The notes below the pieces were generated by a model, which saw nothing but the letters and a program-made list of their open reading frames with translations, was not told the DNA's origin and did no database searches. Below are positions 25,874 to 36,474 of a stretch of 64,000 nucleotides of DNA, piece after piece. The position numbers and the translations under genes were made by a program. Numbering within the stretch: the stretch's first letter is position 1; each line of letters opens with the position of its first letter. Origin of the DNA: Labedella endophytica (lineage in GTDB: Bacteria; Actinomycetota; Actinomycetes; Actinomycetales; Microbacteriaceae); assembly GCF_003990045.1 (NCBI RefSeq), contig NZ_RZGZ01000002.1, forward strand, positions 1,178,001-1,242,000. Reading direction: 5' to 3'.

Positions 25874-26528
25874 CGATGTCGAATCCTTCCTGACCGTCGG
25901 CGAGCAACGGCGAGATGAGTGGCAGTTCGTCGAGCGAGTTGATGCCCAGCTGATCGAGCAGCACGTCGGTCGTGCCGTAGTTGATCGCGCCGGTCTCGCT
26001 GTCGGTGAACAGCTCGGTGATGAGGCCGCGCCCGAGCAGGGTGCGGACGACGGAGTCGACGTTCACGGCGCGGATCGAGGCGATCGCGCTCCGCGAGATC
26101 GGCTGCTTGTACGCCACGACGGCGAGGGTCTCGAGCGCCGCTTGCGACAGTCGAGACGGGTTCTGCTGGTTGACGTAGTCGGACACGAGGGAGTCGTACT
26201 CGGCGCGCACGTAGAAGCGCCAGCCCCCGCCCACCTCGCGCAGCTCGAAGCCGCGACGGACGGTGCCGTCGCGCCCGTCGTAGTCGGCGACGAGGCGGTC
26301 GATCGCGGCGTGGACGTCGCGGACCGGGCGGCCGAGGGCCGTCGCGAGACCGACGACACTCTGCGGTTCGTCGGCGACCATGAGGAGCGCCTCGATGGCG
26401 CGATCGATGTCGACGTCGGGTCCCGCGATCGCCGCCGGCACGCCGTCCGTCGAGGCGTCGTCCGTCACCGCGCTCTGCGTCGCGACGCGATCCGTCACGG
26501 CGTGATCCCCCACAGTGTCATCCGTCAT
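25863..26528 (-). CDS. scpB: Segregation and condensation protein B
   Basis: 221 residues. After about 40 Ala/Asp/Thr-rich residues come the paired winged helices with IEALLMVADEPQ, LETLAVVAYKQPISRSAI and VRTLLGRGLI, the family signature. It is the kleisin-associated subunit of the SMC condensin complex. ATG 26528 follows GGGGG and overlaps the scpA stop. Confidence 0.94.
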   Translation of the reverse strand: MTDDTVGDHAVTDRVATQSAVTDDASTDGVPAAIAGPDVDIDRAIEALLMVADEPQSVVGLATALGRPVRDVHAAIDRLVADYDGRDGTVRRGFELREVGGGWRFYVRAEYDSLVSDYVNQQNPSRLSQAALETLAVVAYKQPISRSAIASIRAVNVDSVVRTLLGRGLITELFTDSETGAINYGTTDVLLDQLGINSLDELPLISPLLADGQEGFDIDVR

Positions 26529-27327
26529 AATCGGCCCCCAGGTTGGCAAGATTCTCTTCCGTCCAATTCTCCGCGGTCCACCGGACGGTGAGCTCCCCGA
26601 GGGGCTCGAGCTGCTCGAACGAGATGGACGCGTGCCGGTACAGCTCGAGCACGGCGAGGAAACGGGCGATCACGACGCCCTTCTGGTCGGCTCCCGCGAC
26701 GAGCTGCCGGAACGTCATCGGTTCCCCGTGCCGGAGGAGCGCCACGACGTGAGCGGCCTGCTCGCGGATGCTGACGAGCGGCGCGTGCAGGTGGTCGAGT
26801 CCGACCACCGGGATCTCCCGCGGCGTCAGCGCGAGCGTCGCGATCGCGGCGAAGTCCTCGAGTGTCAACGTCCAGACGAGCTCGGCGGTGCGCTGGCGGA
26901 ACTTCTCCTCGAGCCGCACCGATCGGGAGTGCCGCGTGGCCTCCGCGTCGAAGCGCGACTGGAACCAGGACGAGGCCTCCTTGAACGCCCGGTACTGCAG
27001 CAACCGGGCGAAGAGGAGGTCGCGCGCTTCGAGTAGCGCGACGTCCTCCGCGTCCACGAGCTCGCCCTGCGGCAGGAGACCCGCGATCTTGAGGTCGAGC
27101 AGGGTCGCGGCGACGACGAGGAACTCGGACGTCTGGTCGAGGTCTGCGTCGTCCCCGAGCCCGCGGATGTGCGCGAGGAATTCGTCGGTCACGACGGAGA
27201 GTGCGATGTCGGTGATGTCGAGTTCGTGCTTCGAGATCAGGGAGAGCAGCAGATCGAAGGGGCCCTCGAAGTTCGCGAGCTCGACGCGGAAGCCGTCCGA
27301 TTCGGTGCGCTCAGGCGACCGCGCCAC
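26518..27327 (-). CDS. scpA: Segregation and condensation protein A (kleisin)
   Basis: 269 residues. The N-terminal kleisin motif FEGPFDLLLSLISKHELDITDIALS is plain, as is the C-terminal winged-helix (VTFRQL-like region, FLAVLELYRHASISFEQ). It bridges SMC heads together with ScpB. GTG start at 27327 overlaps the parA end by 17 bases. Confidence 0.95.
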   Translation of the reverse strand: MARSPERTESDGFRVELANFEGPFDLLLSLISKHELDITDIALSVVTDEFLAHIRGLGDDADLDQTSEFLVVAATLLDLKIAGLLPQGELVDAEDVALLEARDLLFARLLQYRAFKEASSWFQSRFDAEATRHSRSVRLEEKFRQRTAELVWTLTLEDFAAIATLALTPREIPVVGLDHLHAPLVSIREQAAHVVALLRHGEPMTFRQLVAGADQKGVVIARFLAVLELYRHASISFEQLEPLGELTVRWTAENWTEENLANLGADYDG

Positions 27328-28234
27328 GGGCCACCAGTTCCCTCGCGAGCTGGCGGTACGCCTTCGCGGCCGGGTGCTCGGGGGCGAACGTCGTGATGGG
27401 CGTTCCCGCCACCGACGCGTCGGGGAACTTCACGGTACGGCCGATGACGGTCTCGAGCACGTCGTTGCCGAAGGCCTCGACGACGCGCTGTAACACCTCG
27501 CGGGAGTGCAGCGTGCGCGAGTCGAACATCGTCGCGAGGATACCGTCGAGCTCGATGGCCGGGTTGAGCCGGTCGCGCACCTTCTCGATCGTCTCGATGA
27601 GGAGCGCGACACCGCGCAGCGCGAAGAACTCGCACTCGAGCGGGATGAGCACGCCGTGGCTCGCCGTGAGCGCGTTGACCGTGAGGAGACCGAGCGACGG
27701 CTGGCAGTCGATGAGCACGATGTCGTAGCTACCGGTGACCTGGCGCAGCACGCGCGCGAGGATCTGCTCGCGCGCGACCTCGTTGACGAGGTGCACCTCG
27801 GCCGCCGAGAGATCGATGTTCGCGGGGATGATGTCGAGCCCGGGGATACCGGTCTCCTGGATCGCCTCGGTCGCCGGGCGCTTGGGGTTGAGGAGGAGGT
27901 CGTAGATCGTCAGACCCTCGTGCGTGCCGATGCCGAGACCGGCGGAGAGCGCGCCCTGCGGATCGAAGTCGATCACGAGCACCTTGCGGCCGTACTCCGC
28001 GAGCGAGGCGGCGAGACTGATCGTCGTCGTCGTCTTCCCCACGCCGCCCTTCTGGTTGCACAGCGACACGATGCGCGCCGGGCCGTGACCGGAGAGGGGA
28101 GGAGGGGTCGGGAAGTCGCTCAACGGACGACCCGTCGGACCCATCTTCTGGGGGGCCTGGGGATCGATCGGGGGCGTCGCATCGGATGTCGGGAAGAGGG
28201 CGGTGTCGTCGCTCACGTCGCTCCTGCTCTTCAC
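27311..28234 (-). CDS. ParA/Soj-family ATPase
   Basis: 307 residues. A Pro-rich disordered N-terminus of about 50 residues precedes the deviant Walker A CNQKGGVGKTTTTISL and the Walker B VLIDCQPSLGLLTVNAL. No parB is adjacent, so this is the second ParA-like protein that sits in the scpAB locus of actinobacteria rather than the origin-proximal partition pair. GTG 28234 has GGAGGG six bases before it; the GTG at 28252 lacks a site, and 28216 is another option. Confidence 0.9.
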   Translation of the reverse strand: MKSRSDVSDDTALFPTSDATPPIDPQAPQKMGPTGRPLSDFPTPPPLSGHGPARIVSLCNQKGGVGKTTTTISLAASLAEYGRKVLVIDFDPQGALSAGLGIGTHEGLTIYDLLLNPKRPATEAIQETGIPGLDIIPANIDLSAAEVHLVNEVAREQILARVLRQVTGSYDIVLIDCQPSLGLLTVNALTASHGVLIPLECEFFALRGVALLIETIEKVRDRLNPAIELDGILATMFDSRTLHSREVLQRVVEAFGNDVLETVIGRTVKFPDASVAGTPITTFAPEHPAAKAYRQLARELVARGAVA

Positions 28235-28304
28235 GTCGCTCCCTCCGCACACGCCGCCGTACCAGGGCGGCGGCTCACCGGTGGTATCCGGTGCTTGACT
28301 CTCG

Positions 28305-28310
28305 ATTGTA
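28305..28310 (-). promoter_or_regulatory. -10 element TACAAT before parA
   Basis: TACAAT on the minus strand is the best -10 in this gap and is 71 bases before the parA GTG. It splits the xerD-side operon from the parA-scpAB-rluB-tyrA-cmk-der operon. No clear -35 was seen. Confidence 0.45.
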
Positions 28311-28330
28311 GCCGCCGGGAGGCCCGTGAC

Positions 28331-29236
28331 TCAGCGGGCGCGCGGGTGGGAGGCCGTGTAGACGTCGCGCAGGGAATCCGCGGTCACGAGCGTGTAGATC
28401 TGCGTCGTCGCGACCGAGGAGTGCCCGAGGAGCTCCTGCACCACGCGCACGTCGGCGCCGCCCTGGAGGAGGTGCGTCGCGAACGAGTGCCGGAGCGTGT
28501 GCGGGGATACCTCGGCGACGAGGCCGGCCCGCTCGGCGGCCGCACGGATGACGAGCCACGCGCTCTGACGCGACATCCGGGCGCCGCGCATCCCGAGGAA
28601 GAGGGCGGGTGTCGCCGGTCCGATGGGCGAGAGCGCCGGCCGACCGCGGACGAGGTAGGCGTCGATCGCCGCGCGGGCGTAACGGCCGAGCGGCACGATG
28701 CGCTGCTTGTTCCCCTTGCCGGTGAGCCGCACGATGTCGGGTTCGGTGACGTCGTCCACGTTGAGCCCGACGACCTCGGAGACGCGCGCGCCCGTCGCGT
28801 AGAGCAGCTCGAGCAGGGCGTGATCGCGGAGTGCGGCGATGTCCTCCCCCTCCGTCGCGGCGAGGAGCGACTCCACCTGCGCGATCGTCAGCGCCTTCGG
28901 CAGTCTCTTCCCGAGCTTCGGTGGCTTCACGTCCCGGGAGACGTCGCCGTCCACCTCGCGTTCTTCGAGGAGGAAGCGGTGGAAACCGCGCACCGACGAC
29001 AGCACCCGGGCGAGCGAGGAGGGGCCGAGGGGCGCCTCCTGGCGCGTCGCGAGCGACCGGGAGAACCCGGTGACGTGGGACGGCGCGATCTCCCGCGGGG
29101 ACTCGACGCCTTCGGACGCGAGCCACTCGATGTAGGCCGCGAGGTCGCGCCGGTAGGCGGAGACCGTGTTGACGGAGAGTCCGCGCTCGATCTGCACGTG
29201 CCGCACGTACTCGTCGACGGCCCGCGCGAGCGTCAC
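28331..29236 (-). CDS. xerD: Tyrosine recombinase XerD
   Basis: 301 residues, the normal size. An N-terminal SAM-like core-binding domain ([26 protein letters not shown]) is followed by the catalytic domain with ATGARVSE (Arg), [12 protein letters not shown] (His-x-x-Arg) and the nucleophile Tyr in [11 protein letters not shown]. It resolves chromosome dimers at dif with XerC. The GTG start overlaps the Nudix gene stop (GTGA), a conserved arrangement. Confidence 0.95.
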   Translation of the reverse strand: MTLARAVDEYVRHVQIERGLSVNTVSAYRRDLAAYIEWLASEGVESPREIAPSHVTGFSRSLATRQEAPLGPSSLARVLSSVRGFHRFLLEEREVDGDVSRDVKPPKLGKRLPKALTIAQVESLLAATEGEDIAALRDHALLELLYATGARVSEVVGLNVDDVTEPDIVRLTGKGNKQRIVPLGRYARAAIDAYLVRGRPALSPIGPATPALFLGMRGARMSRQSAWLVIRAAAERAGLVAEVSPHTLRHSFATHLLQGGADVRVVQELLGHSSVATTQIYTLVTADSLRDVYTASHPRAR

Positions 29237-29868
29237 GGCGTCTGGCGGAGTTTCGGGTGCCGGTCCCACGGGCTGTCGGCCGGCGACAACGTCGACCAGT
29301 CGCGTGCACGGGACGCGTGGGCGGCGAGGACGCCGATGACGAGGGACGGGTTCTGGACGCGCCGCGCCAGGACCGCGTCGAGCGCGTCGTCGAGGGGCAC
29401 CCACGCCACCTCGATGTCGGCCTCCTCCTCGGTGCGTTCGAACGCCTGCTCCGTGGCCGAGAGGCCGCGAGCGAGGTAGACGCGGATGACCTCGTTGTTG
29501 CCGCCGGGGCTCGTCGCGAACTCGGCGAGCACGTCCCACTCGGTGGCGCGGAGGTCGGCCTCCTCCTCGAGCTCGCGCTGCACGGCCACGAGGGGGTCCT
29601 CCCCCTCGACGTCGAGAAGTCCGGCCGGCAGCTCCCATTCCCGGAGCCCCACGGGGTGACGGTACTGGCGGATGAGCAGGACGCGGTCCTCGTCGTCGAG
29701 CGCGAGCACCGCGACCGCACCGGTGTGGTCCGTGTACTCGCGCACGATGGACGACCCGTTGTAGTCGAACGTGTCGCGACGGATGTCCCACACGCGCCCC
29801 TCGAAGACCCGCTCGGTCTCGGTGACCTCGACGGCGAAGGGCACGTCCTCCAGGGGTGACGACGTCAT
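29233..29868 (-). CDS. Nudix hydrolase, ADP-ribose pyrophosphatase type
   Basis: 211 residues. The Nudix box lies in [19 protein letters not shown] plus LEEEADL, with one extra residue between the first Gly and Glu, as in actinobacterial ADP-ribose pyrophosphatases. [10 protein letters not shown] and VRVYLARGL-like segments also fit that group. It would hydrolyse ADP-ribose to AMP and ribose 5-phosphate. Between pyrG and xerD, a conserved position. Confidence 0.92.
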   Translation of the reverse strand: MTSSPLEDVPFAVEVTETERVFEGRVWDIRRDTFDYNGSSIVREYTDHTGAVAVLALDDEDRVLLIRQYRHPVGLREWELPAGLLDVEGEDPLVAVQRELEEEADLRATEWDVLAEFATSPGGNNEVIRVYLARGLSATEQAFERTEEEADIEVAWVPLDDALDAVLARRVQNPSLVIGVLAAHASRARDWSTLSPADSPWDRHPKLRQTP

Positions 29869-29922
29869 GGCGTTCCTCTCAGTGGCCCGAAGGCCGTCGA
29901 CGGGCGGCGGGGACGACGCGGC

Positions 29923-31704
<1,782 letters not shown>

Positions 31705-33423
31705 CTATCCTAACAGTCGAGAATCGTCGGCGGACAGCGCGAGGAGCTCCTCCGCGTGGGCCAGGCCGGACTCGGAGTCGGGCAGGCCCGACAGAAGACG
31801 CGCCATCTCGGAGACGCGTTCGTCGCCCTCGAGCCGCACGACGCTCGACGAGGTCACCGATCCGTCGCTCTGCTTGCGCACGCTCAAGTGGTTCGACGCG
31901 AAGGCGGCGACCTGGGCCAGGTGGGTGACCGCGATCACCTGCGCCGTCTCGGCGAGCCGGGCGAGTCGCCGCCCGATCTCGATCGCCGCCGCTCCGCCCA
32001 CTCCCGAGTCGACCTCGTCGAACACGAACGTGGGCACGGGATCGGTCCCGGCGATGACGACCTCGATCGCGAGCATGACCCGCGAGAGCTCACCCCCGGA
32101 GGCACCCTTCGCGAGCGATCGCGGTTCCGCCCCGCTGTGGGGCTGCAGGAGGAAGCGCACGTCGTCCCGCCCGCTCGCCGTGAGGTCGCCGGCCGAGTCG
32201 ACGACGATCGTCAACTGCGCATCGGGCATCGCGAGCGCCGTGAGTTCCGCACTCACCCGCTCTCCGAGCTGCGCGGCGGCGGCGCTCCGCAGCGCGCTGA
32301 CCTCGTCGGCGAGCCGGAGCACGAGCGCCTCGTCGTCCGCGACCTGGCGGCCGAGCTCCTCGATCCGTTCGTCGTCCGAGTCGAGCTCGAGCAGTCGGGC
32401 GCTGCCGGTGTCGAGCACGGCGATGACGTCGTCGAGCGTCGGGCCGTACGCCCGCATGAGGGCGGTGAGGGTTGCCCGTCGTTCGTTGACGATCTCGAGT
32501 TCACGGGCGCCGTCGGCGTCGACCTCCGCGAGGTAGGTGGAGAGATCGGCGGCGACATCCGCCGCGAGGTAGCCGATGTTCGCGAGCTGTTCGCCGATCG
32601 CCGCGAGGGTGGGGTCGGCGTCGCTCGCGTCGTCGACGAGTCGACGTGCCGTACCGATGAGCCCGACGACGTCGACGCCGTCCGGCTCCTCCGCCGAGAG
32701 CGCCTCGCGCGCGCCGGCCGCGGCGAGGCGCAGGGCCTCGAGGTTGCCGAGACGGACCGCGCGGGTCGCGAGGTCGTCGTCCTCCCCCGGTTGCGGTGCG
32801 GCGACCTCGATCTCCGCGATCGTCTCGCGCAGCGTGGCGGCCTCGCTCGCGCGTGCGTCGCGCTCGTCGCGGATCGTGTCGAGCTCGCTCGCGTTCGCCC
32901 GCCACCGCGAGAACGCGTGGGCGTAGTCCGCGAGGACCCCCGCGAGCGCGGCACCGGCGAACCGATCGAGAGCGTCGCGCTGGGCCGTCGCGGACTTCAG
33001 CCGGAGCTGCTCGGACTGCCCGTGGACCACGACGAGTCGCTCGCCCAGCTCGGAGAGGATGCCGATGGGAGCCGCGCGTCCTCCCACGGACGCGCGACTG
33101 CGACCCTCGGCGGAGACGCTCCGCCCGAGGGTCAGCTCCGCGCGCCCCTCGCCGAACGGGTCGACGTCTCCCCCGGCCTCGCGCACCCGGTTGGTGACGG
33201 GCCCGTCCTCGGGCACCACCCAGCGGCCGTCGACGCTCGCGCGTTCCTGGCCGGAACGCACGGTGCCGCTGTCGGCTCGACCGCCGAGCAGCAGCCCGAG
33301 GGCCGTGACGACCATCGTCTTACCGGCGCCCGTCTCACCCGTGATGGCGGTGAAGCCGGCGCCGAGCGGCAGGGTGGCCTCGGCGATGACACCGAGATCG
33401 CGGATCTCGATCTCCTCAATCAC
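31705..33423 (-). CDS. recN: DNA repair protein RecN
   Basis: 572 residues. SMC-like ATPase: EEIEIRDLGVIAEATLPLG with Walker A GETGAGKT near residue 30, a central coiled coil, and the C-terminal signature GASGGELSRVMLAIE followed by Walker B FDEVDSGVGG. It acts early in double-strand-break repair. GTG 33423 was chosen because it starts the conserved N-terminus and has GGAGGGGG about 11 bases before; it overlaps the nadK stop by eight bases. Confidence 0.95.
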   Translation of the reverse strand: MIEEIEIRDLGVIAEATLPLGAGFTAITGETGAGKTMVVTALGLLLGGRADSGTVRSGQERASVDGRWVVPEDGPVTNRVREAGGDVDPFGEGRAELTLGRSVSAEGRSRASVGGRAAPIGILSELGERLVVVHGQSEQLRLKSATAQRDALDRFAGAALAGVLADYAHAFSRWRANASELDTIRDERDARASEAATLRETIAEIEVAAPQPGEDDDLATRAVRLGNLEALRLAAAGAREALSAEEPDGVDVVGLIGTARRLVDDASDADPTLAAIGEQLANIGYLAADVAADLSTYLAEVDADGARELEIVNERRATLTALMRAYGPTLDDVIAVLDTGSARLLELDSDDERIEELGRQVADDEALVLRLADEVSALRSAAAAQLGERVSAELTALAMPDAQLTIVVDSAGDLTASGRDDVRFLLQPHSGAEPRSLAKGASGGELSRVMLAIEVVIAGTDPVPTFVFDEVDSGVGGAAAIEIGRRLARLAETAQVIAVTHLAQVAAFASNHLSVRKQSDGSVTSSSVVRLEGDERVSEMARLLSGLPDSESGLAHAEELLALSADDSRLLG

Positions 33424-34333
33424 GACCGCTCGGCCCCCTCCAGCCGTCGACCGGCAGGTGGAACTTGTGCACGAGGCGATCGGTGAACGGCCCCTGGTGG
33501 AGTCGCGCGAGGCGCACGGGCACGGTCGATCGGCGCACGACCACGCGCGCGCCGGGGGCGAGCTCGTGCGCACGCCGGCCGTCCGCCCAGAGCACGCCGG
33601 ATCCCTGGTTGCGGGCGATGACCTCGATCGCGAGCGAGGACTCCGGTCCGACGACGAGCGGGCGGGCGAAGAGCGCATGCGCGCTGAGCGGCACGAGGGT
33701 GATCGCTTCGACGGTGGGCCACACGATGGGGCCGCCGGCCGAGAAGTTGTACGCGGTGGAACCGGTGGGTGTGGAGACGACGACGCCGTCGCAGCCGAAC
33801 GCCGACAGGGGGCGTCCGTCCACCTCGATGACGACCTCGAGCATGCGCTCGCGGCTCGCCTTCTCGACCGTGGCCTCGTTGAGGGCCCACGTCTCGTAGA
33901 CGACCTCGTTGTCGAGCTTGACCCGCACGGCGAGCGTCATGCGCTCTTCGACCAGGTAGTCGCCGTCGATCGCGCGACGCACGGCCTCGGCCAGGTCGTC
34001 GCGCTCGCTCTCGGCGAGGAAGCCGACGTGCCCGAGGTTCACTCCGAGCAGGGGCGCCGTGCACCCGCGCACCAGCTCGGCTGCGCGCAGGATGGTGCCG
34101 TCGCCGCCGAGGACGATGACGAGTTCGAGGTCCGCCGCGTCCACGTCCTCGCCCAGGATGAGCGTGTTCTGCGGGAGGACGCACGCGGCGGCGATGTCGT
34201 CCCATTCGTCGCGACGCAGGACAGGGGTCGCCCCTCCGGCCGAGAGCTCCTCGATGACCGACACCGCGGCGTCGATCGAATCCCTGCGGCCTGTGTGCGA
34301 CACCACGAGGATGGCGCGTTCTGCCCCGGTCAT
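33416..34333 (-). CDS. nadK: NAD kinase
   Basis: 305 residues. GGDGTILRAAE is the catalytic motif with the active Asp; NLGHVGFLAE and STPTGSTAYNFSAGGPIV bind NAD and ATP. It makes NADP from NAD. ATG 34333 overlaps the tlyA stop (ATGA). Confidence 0.95.
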   Translation of the reverse strand: MTGAERAILVVSHTGRRDSIDAAVSVIEELSAGGATPVLRRDEWDDIAAACVLPQNTLILGEDVDAADLELVIVLGGDGTILRAAELVRGCTAPLLGVNLGHVGFLAESERDDLAEAVRRAIDGDYLVEERMTLAVRVKLDNEVVYETWALNEATVEKASRERMLEVVIEVDGRPLSAFGCDGVVVSTPTGSTAYNFSAGGPIVWPTVEAITLVPLSAHALFARPLVVGPESSLAIEVIARNQGSGVLWADGRRAHELAPGARVVVRRSTVPVRLARLHQGPFTDRLVHKFHLPVDGWRGPSGRD

Positions 34334-35139
34334 GCCCCTCCCGCTCCCGCGATCCGTCGGATCTCGTCCATCCATTCTGACGGATCGCGACCCGTGCGCG
34401 GGCTGAGATGCACGAGGTACTCGTGATTTCCGTGGAGACCGGTGATGGGGGACGACAGGACGCCGACCGTCCGCAATCCGGACTCCACGGCGACCGCGAG
34501 TACGCGGGCGATGCTGTCGACCCGCGCCTCGGGATCCACGACGATCCCCTGCTTCACGAGAGTGCGCCCCACCTCGAACTGCGGCTTCACCAGCAGCACG
34601 AAGTCGGCGTCCGGCGAGACGGACGAGCGCACCGGCGGGATGATGTGGGTGAGGGAGATGAAGGAGAGGTCGCCGACGACGAGCTCCGGCGCCCAGTCGA
34701 CGCCGCTCGTGGTGGCGAGCAGCTCGCTCGTGAGCTCCCGGGCGTTGACCCCCTCGACCACGGCGACGCGCTCGTCCGAGCGCACCGGGTCGACCAGCTG
34801 GCCGTGGCCGACGTCGAGGGCGATCACGCCACGGGCGCCGCGACGGAGGAGCACCTCCGAGAATCCGCCGGTCGACGCCCCCACGTCGAGCGCGCGCATC
34901 CCGCGGGGGTCGATGCCGAACGTGTCGAGGGCGTGGATGAGCTTCGCAGCCGCGCGGCTGACGTAGTCGTCTGTCTGCTGGACCACGATGTCCGCGGCGT
35001 CGTCCACCGCGAGGGAGAGCTTGGTGGCGATCGCGCCGTCTACCATGACGAGTCCGTCGGCGATGAGGCGGGCCGCGTGGCTCCGCGATCGTGCGAGTCC
35101 GCGCGCCGCGAGGGCGGCGTCGAGCCGTGAGGCCGTCAT
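34330..35139 (-). CDS. tlyA: TlyA-family rRNA 2'-O-methyltransferase
   Basis: 269 residues. N-terminal S4 domain (RLDAALAARGLARSRSHAARLI) and an FtsJ-like fold with the SAM loop LDVGASTGGFSEVLL, catalytic Lys/Asp/Lys/Glu candidates in VSRAAAKL, VVGDLSFIS and VKPQFEVG. In mycobacteria TlyA methylates 16S C1409 and 23S C1920 and confers capreomycin sensitivity; same role inferred here. ATG overlaps the stop of the small gene upstream. Confidence 0.95.
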   Translation of the reverse strand: MTASRLDAALAARGLARSRSHAARLIADGLVMVDGAIATKLSLAVDDAADIVVQQTDDYVSRAAAKLIHALDTFGIDPRGMRALDVGASTGGFSEVLLRRGARGVIALDVGHGQLVDPVRSDERVAVVEGVNARELTSELLATTSGVDWAPELVVGDLSFISLTHIIPPVRSSVSPDADFVLLVKPQFEVGRTLVKQGIVVDPEARVDSIARVLAVAVESGLRTVGVLSSPITGLHGNHEYLVHLSPRTGRDPSEWMDEIRRIAGAGGA

Positions 35140-35354
35140 CCGGTGGCGCGATCGGCGCCGGTTCGGTCGGCGCCGACTCTGTCCGCGCTGTCCAGGACGG
35201 CCTTCAGCTCGGCGTGCAGAGCGGTGTACGCGTCGGCCCGCGATTCGAGCGGCTGGTCCTCGATGACACGGAGGCGCGACACGAGACCGTCACCGTCGGC
35301 GACGTTGTCGGACTCCGGGGCGGAGGGTCGTGCGGCGCTCGGGTCGATGGACAC
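35136..35354 (-). CDS. Small conserved protein between HAD phosphatase and tlyA
   Basis: 72 residues. The core LRVIEDQPLESRADAYTALHAELKAVLD is probably a helical hairpin and a protein of this kind is commonly seen at this place in actinobacteria. GTG 35354 has GGGGAA six bases before it. Stop overlaps the tlyA ATG. Function unknown; co-translation with tlyA may matter. Confidence 0.75.
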   Translation of the reverse strand: MSIDPSAARPSAPESDNVADGDGLVSRLRVIEDQPLESRADAYTALHAELKAVLDSADRVGADRTGADRATG

Positions 35355-35436
35355 GTTCCCCAGGGTACCGGTACAGGTGCTCGAACAGGCGCACAGGAAG
35401 CCCGGTACCGAGTGAAACCTGAACGACGCCGGCAGG

Positions 35437-36474
35437 CTAGCGGTCCAGGTCCTCGTACAAGCGCGGGGGAACCGAGAAACCGAAGATCGCCCGGCCGCTC
35501 GCCCAGATGACGGCGGACGCGGCGCGGAGCCGATCGATCGCAGAATCGCCCTCGCGAGCGACGACGACCTTCGTCCCGTCGATGCGGACCACGGAGCGGC
35601 CGACGGTCGCCGAGGCACCGTCGGAGCTCATGGTCGTGGCGGGGTAGGGCTCGTGCAGTCCGCGGAGGTCTTCGAGGATGAACGTCGGACGGGATCCCGG
35701 GTCGGCCGCGAGAACGTGCTTCGCCCGATCGATGCCGGTCAGCACGAGCACGGAGGCCATCCCAGCGGAGACGGCACCCTTGATGTCGGTGTCGAGCCGA
35801 TCGCCGATGAAGAGCGGGGTCGTCGCCCCGAAGCGAGCGGTCGCCTCCTCGAATATCGGCACCTCGGGCTTGCCCGCCACGATGGGCAGACGTCCCACTG
35901 CGGTATGCACGGCCGAGACGAGCGTGCCGTTTCCCGGAGCGATCCCCCGGGCCTGCGGGATCGTCCAGTCGGTATTCGTGGCGATCCACGGGAGATCGTT
36001 GGGTTCGCGATCCGTCTGGAGCGCGAACGCCGCCTCCGCGAGCTGCGACCAGCCGACGTCGGGAGCGAAGCCCTGCACCACGGCGGCGGGTGCGTCGTCG
36101 GCGCTGCGCGTCACGACGTAACCGGCCTTCTCGAGCTCCGACACGAGACCGTCTCCGCCGACGACGAGCACCGTCGAACCGGCGGGAGCGTGATCGCGCA
36201 GGAGGCGCATCGCCGCTTGCGGGCTCGTGACGATGTCCCCCGCCGTCGGGTGCAGGCCGAGGTCCCGCAAATGCGCGGCGACCGTCTCATCCGTTCGGGA
36301 GGCGTTGTTCGTGATGAACCCGAGCCGACGCGACTCCGCCGCCCGGTTCAGGCTCTCGACGGCGTGCGGGATCGCGTTGGCGCCGGCGTAGACGACCCCG
36401 TCGAGGTCGGCCAGGACGGTGTCGATCCCGTCGAGCGGCGTCGTGTCAGTCTTCGTGCGGCCGAACAACGCCAT
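35437..36474 (-). CDS. HAD-superfamily phosphatase, subfamily IIA (NagD-like)
   Basis: 345 residues. DLDGVVYAGANAI holds the nucleophile and acid Asp, FITNNASRT the second motif, AGKPEVPIFEEA the Lys, and FIGDRLDTDIKGA the metal-binding Asp pair. It resembles p-nitrophenylphosphatase/NagD enzymes that act on nucleotides or sugar phosphates. The last 80 residues are an extra C-terminal domain (SVVRIDGTKVVVAREGDS...). Start overlaps the upstream gene by 29 bases. Confidence 0.9.
   Translation of the reverse strand: MALFGRTKTDTTPLDGIDTVLADLDGVVYAGANAIPHAVESLNRAAESRRLGFITNNASRTDETVAAHLRDLGLHPTAGDIVTSPQAAMRLLRDHAPAGSTVLVVGGDGLVSELEKAGYVVTRSADDAPAAVVQGFAPDVGWSQLAEAAFALQTDREPNDLPWIATNTDWTIPQARGIAPGNGTLVSAVHTAVGRLPIVAGKPEVPIFEEATARFGATTPLFIGDRLDTDIKGAVSAGMASVLVLTGIDRAKHVLAADPGSRPTFILEDLRGLHEPYPATTMSSDGASATVGRSVVRIDGTKVVVAREGDSAIDRLRAASAVIWASGRAIFGFSVPPRLYEDLDR

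Noticed and set aside
28331-29236. Tyrosine recombinase as sign of an integrated element
   Set aside because: Length, motifs and position between Nudix and parA-scpAB match chromosomal XerD.
35355-35436. Similar segments CAGGTGCTCGAACAGGCGC and CAGGTCCTCGTACAAGCGC
   Set aside because: The second is the 3' end of the HAD phosphatase gene; the match is imperfect and may be chance.
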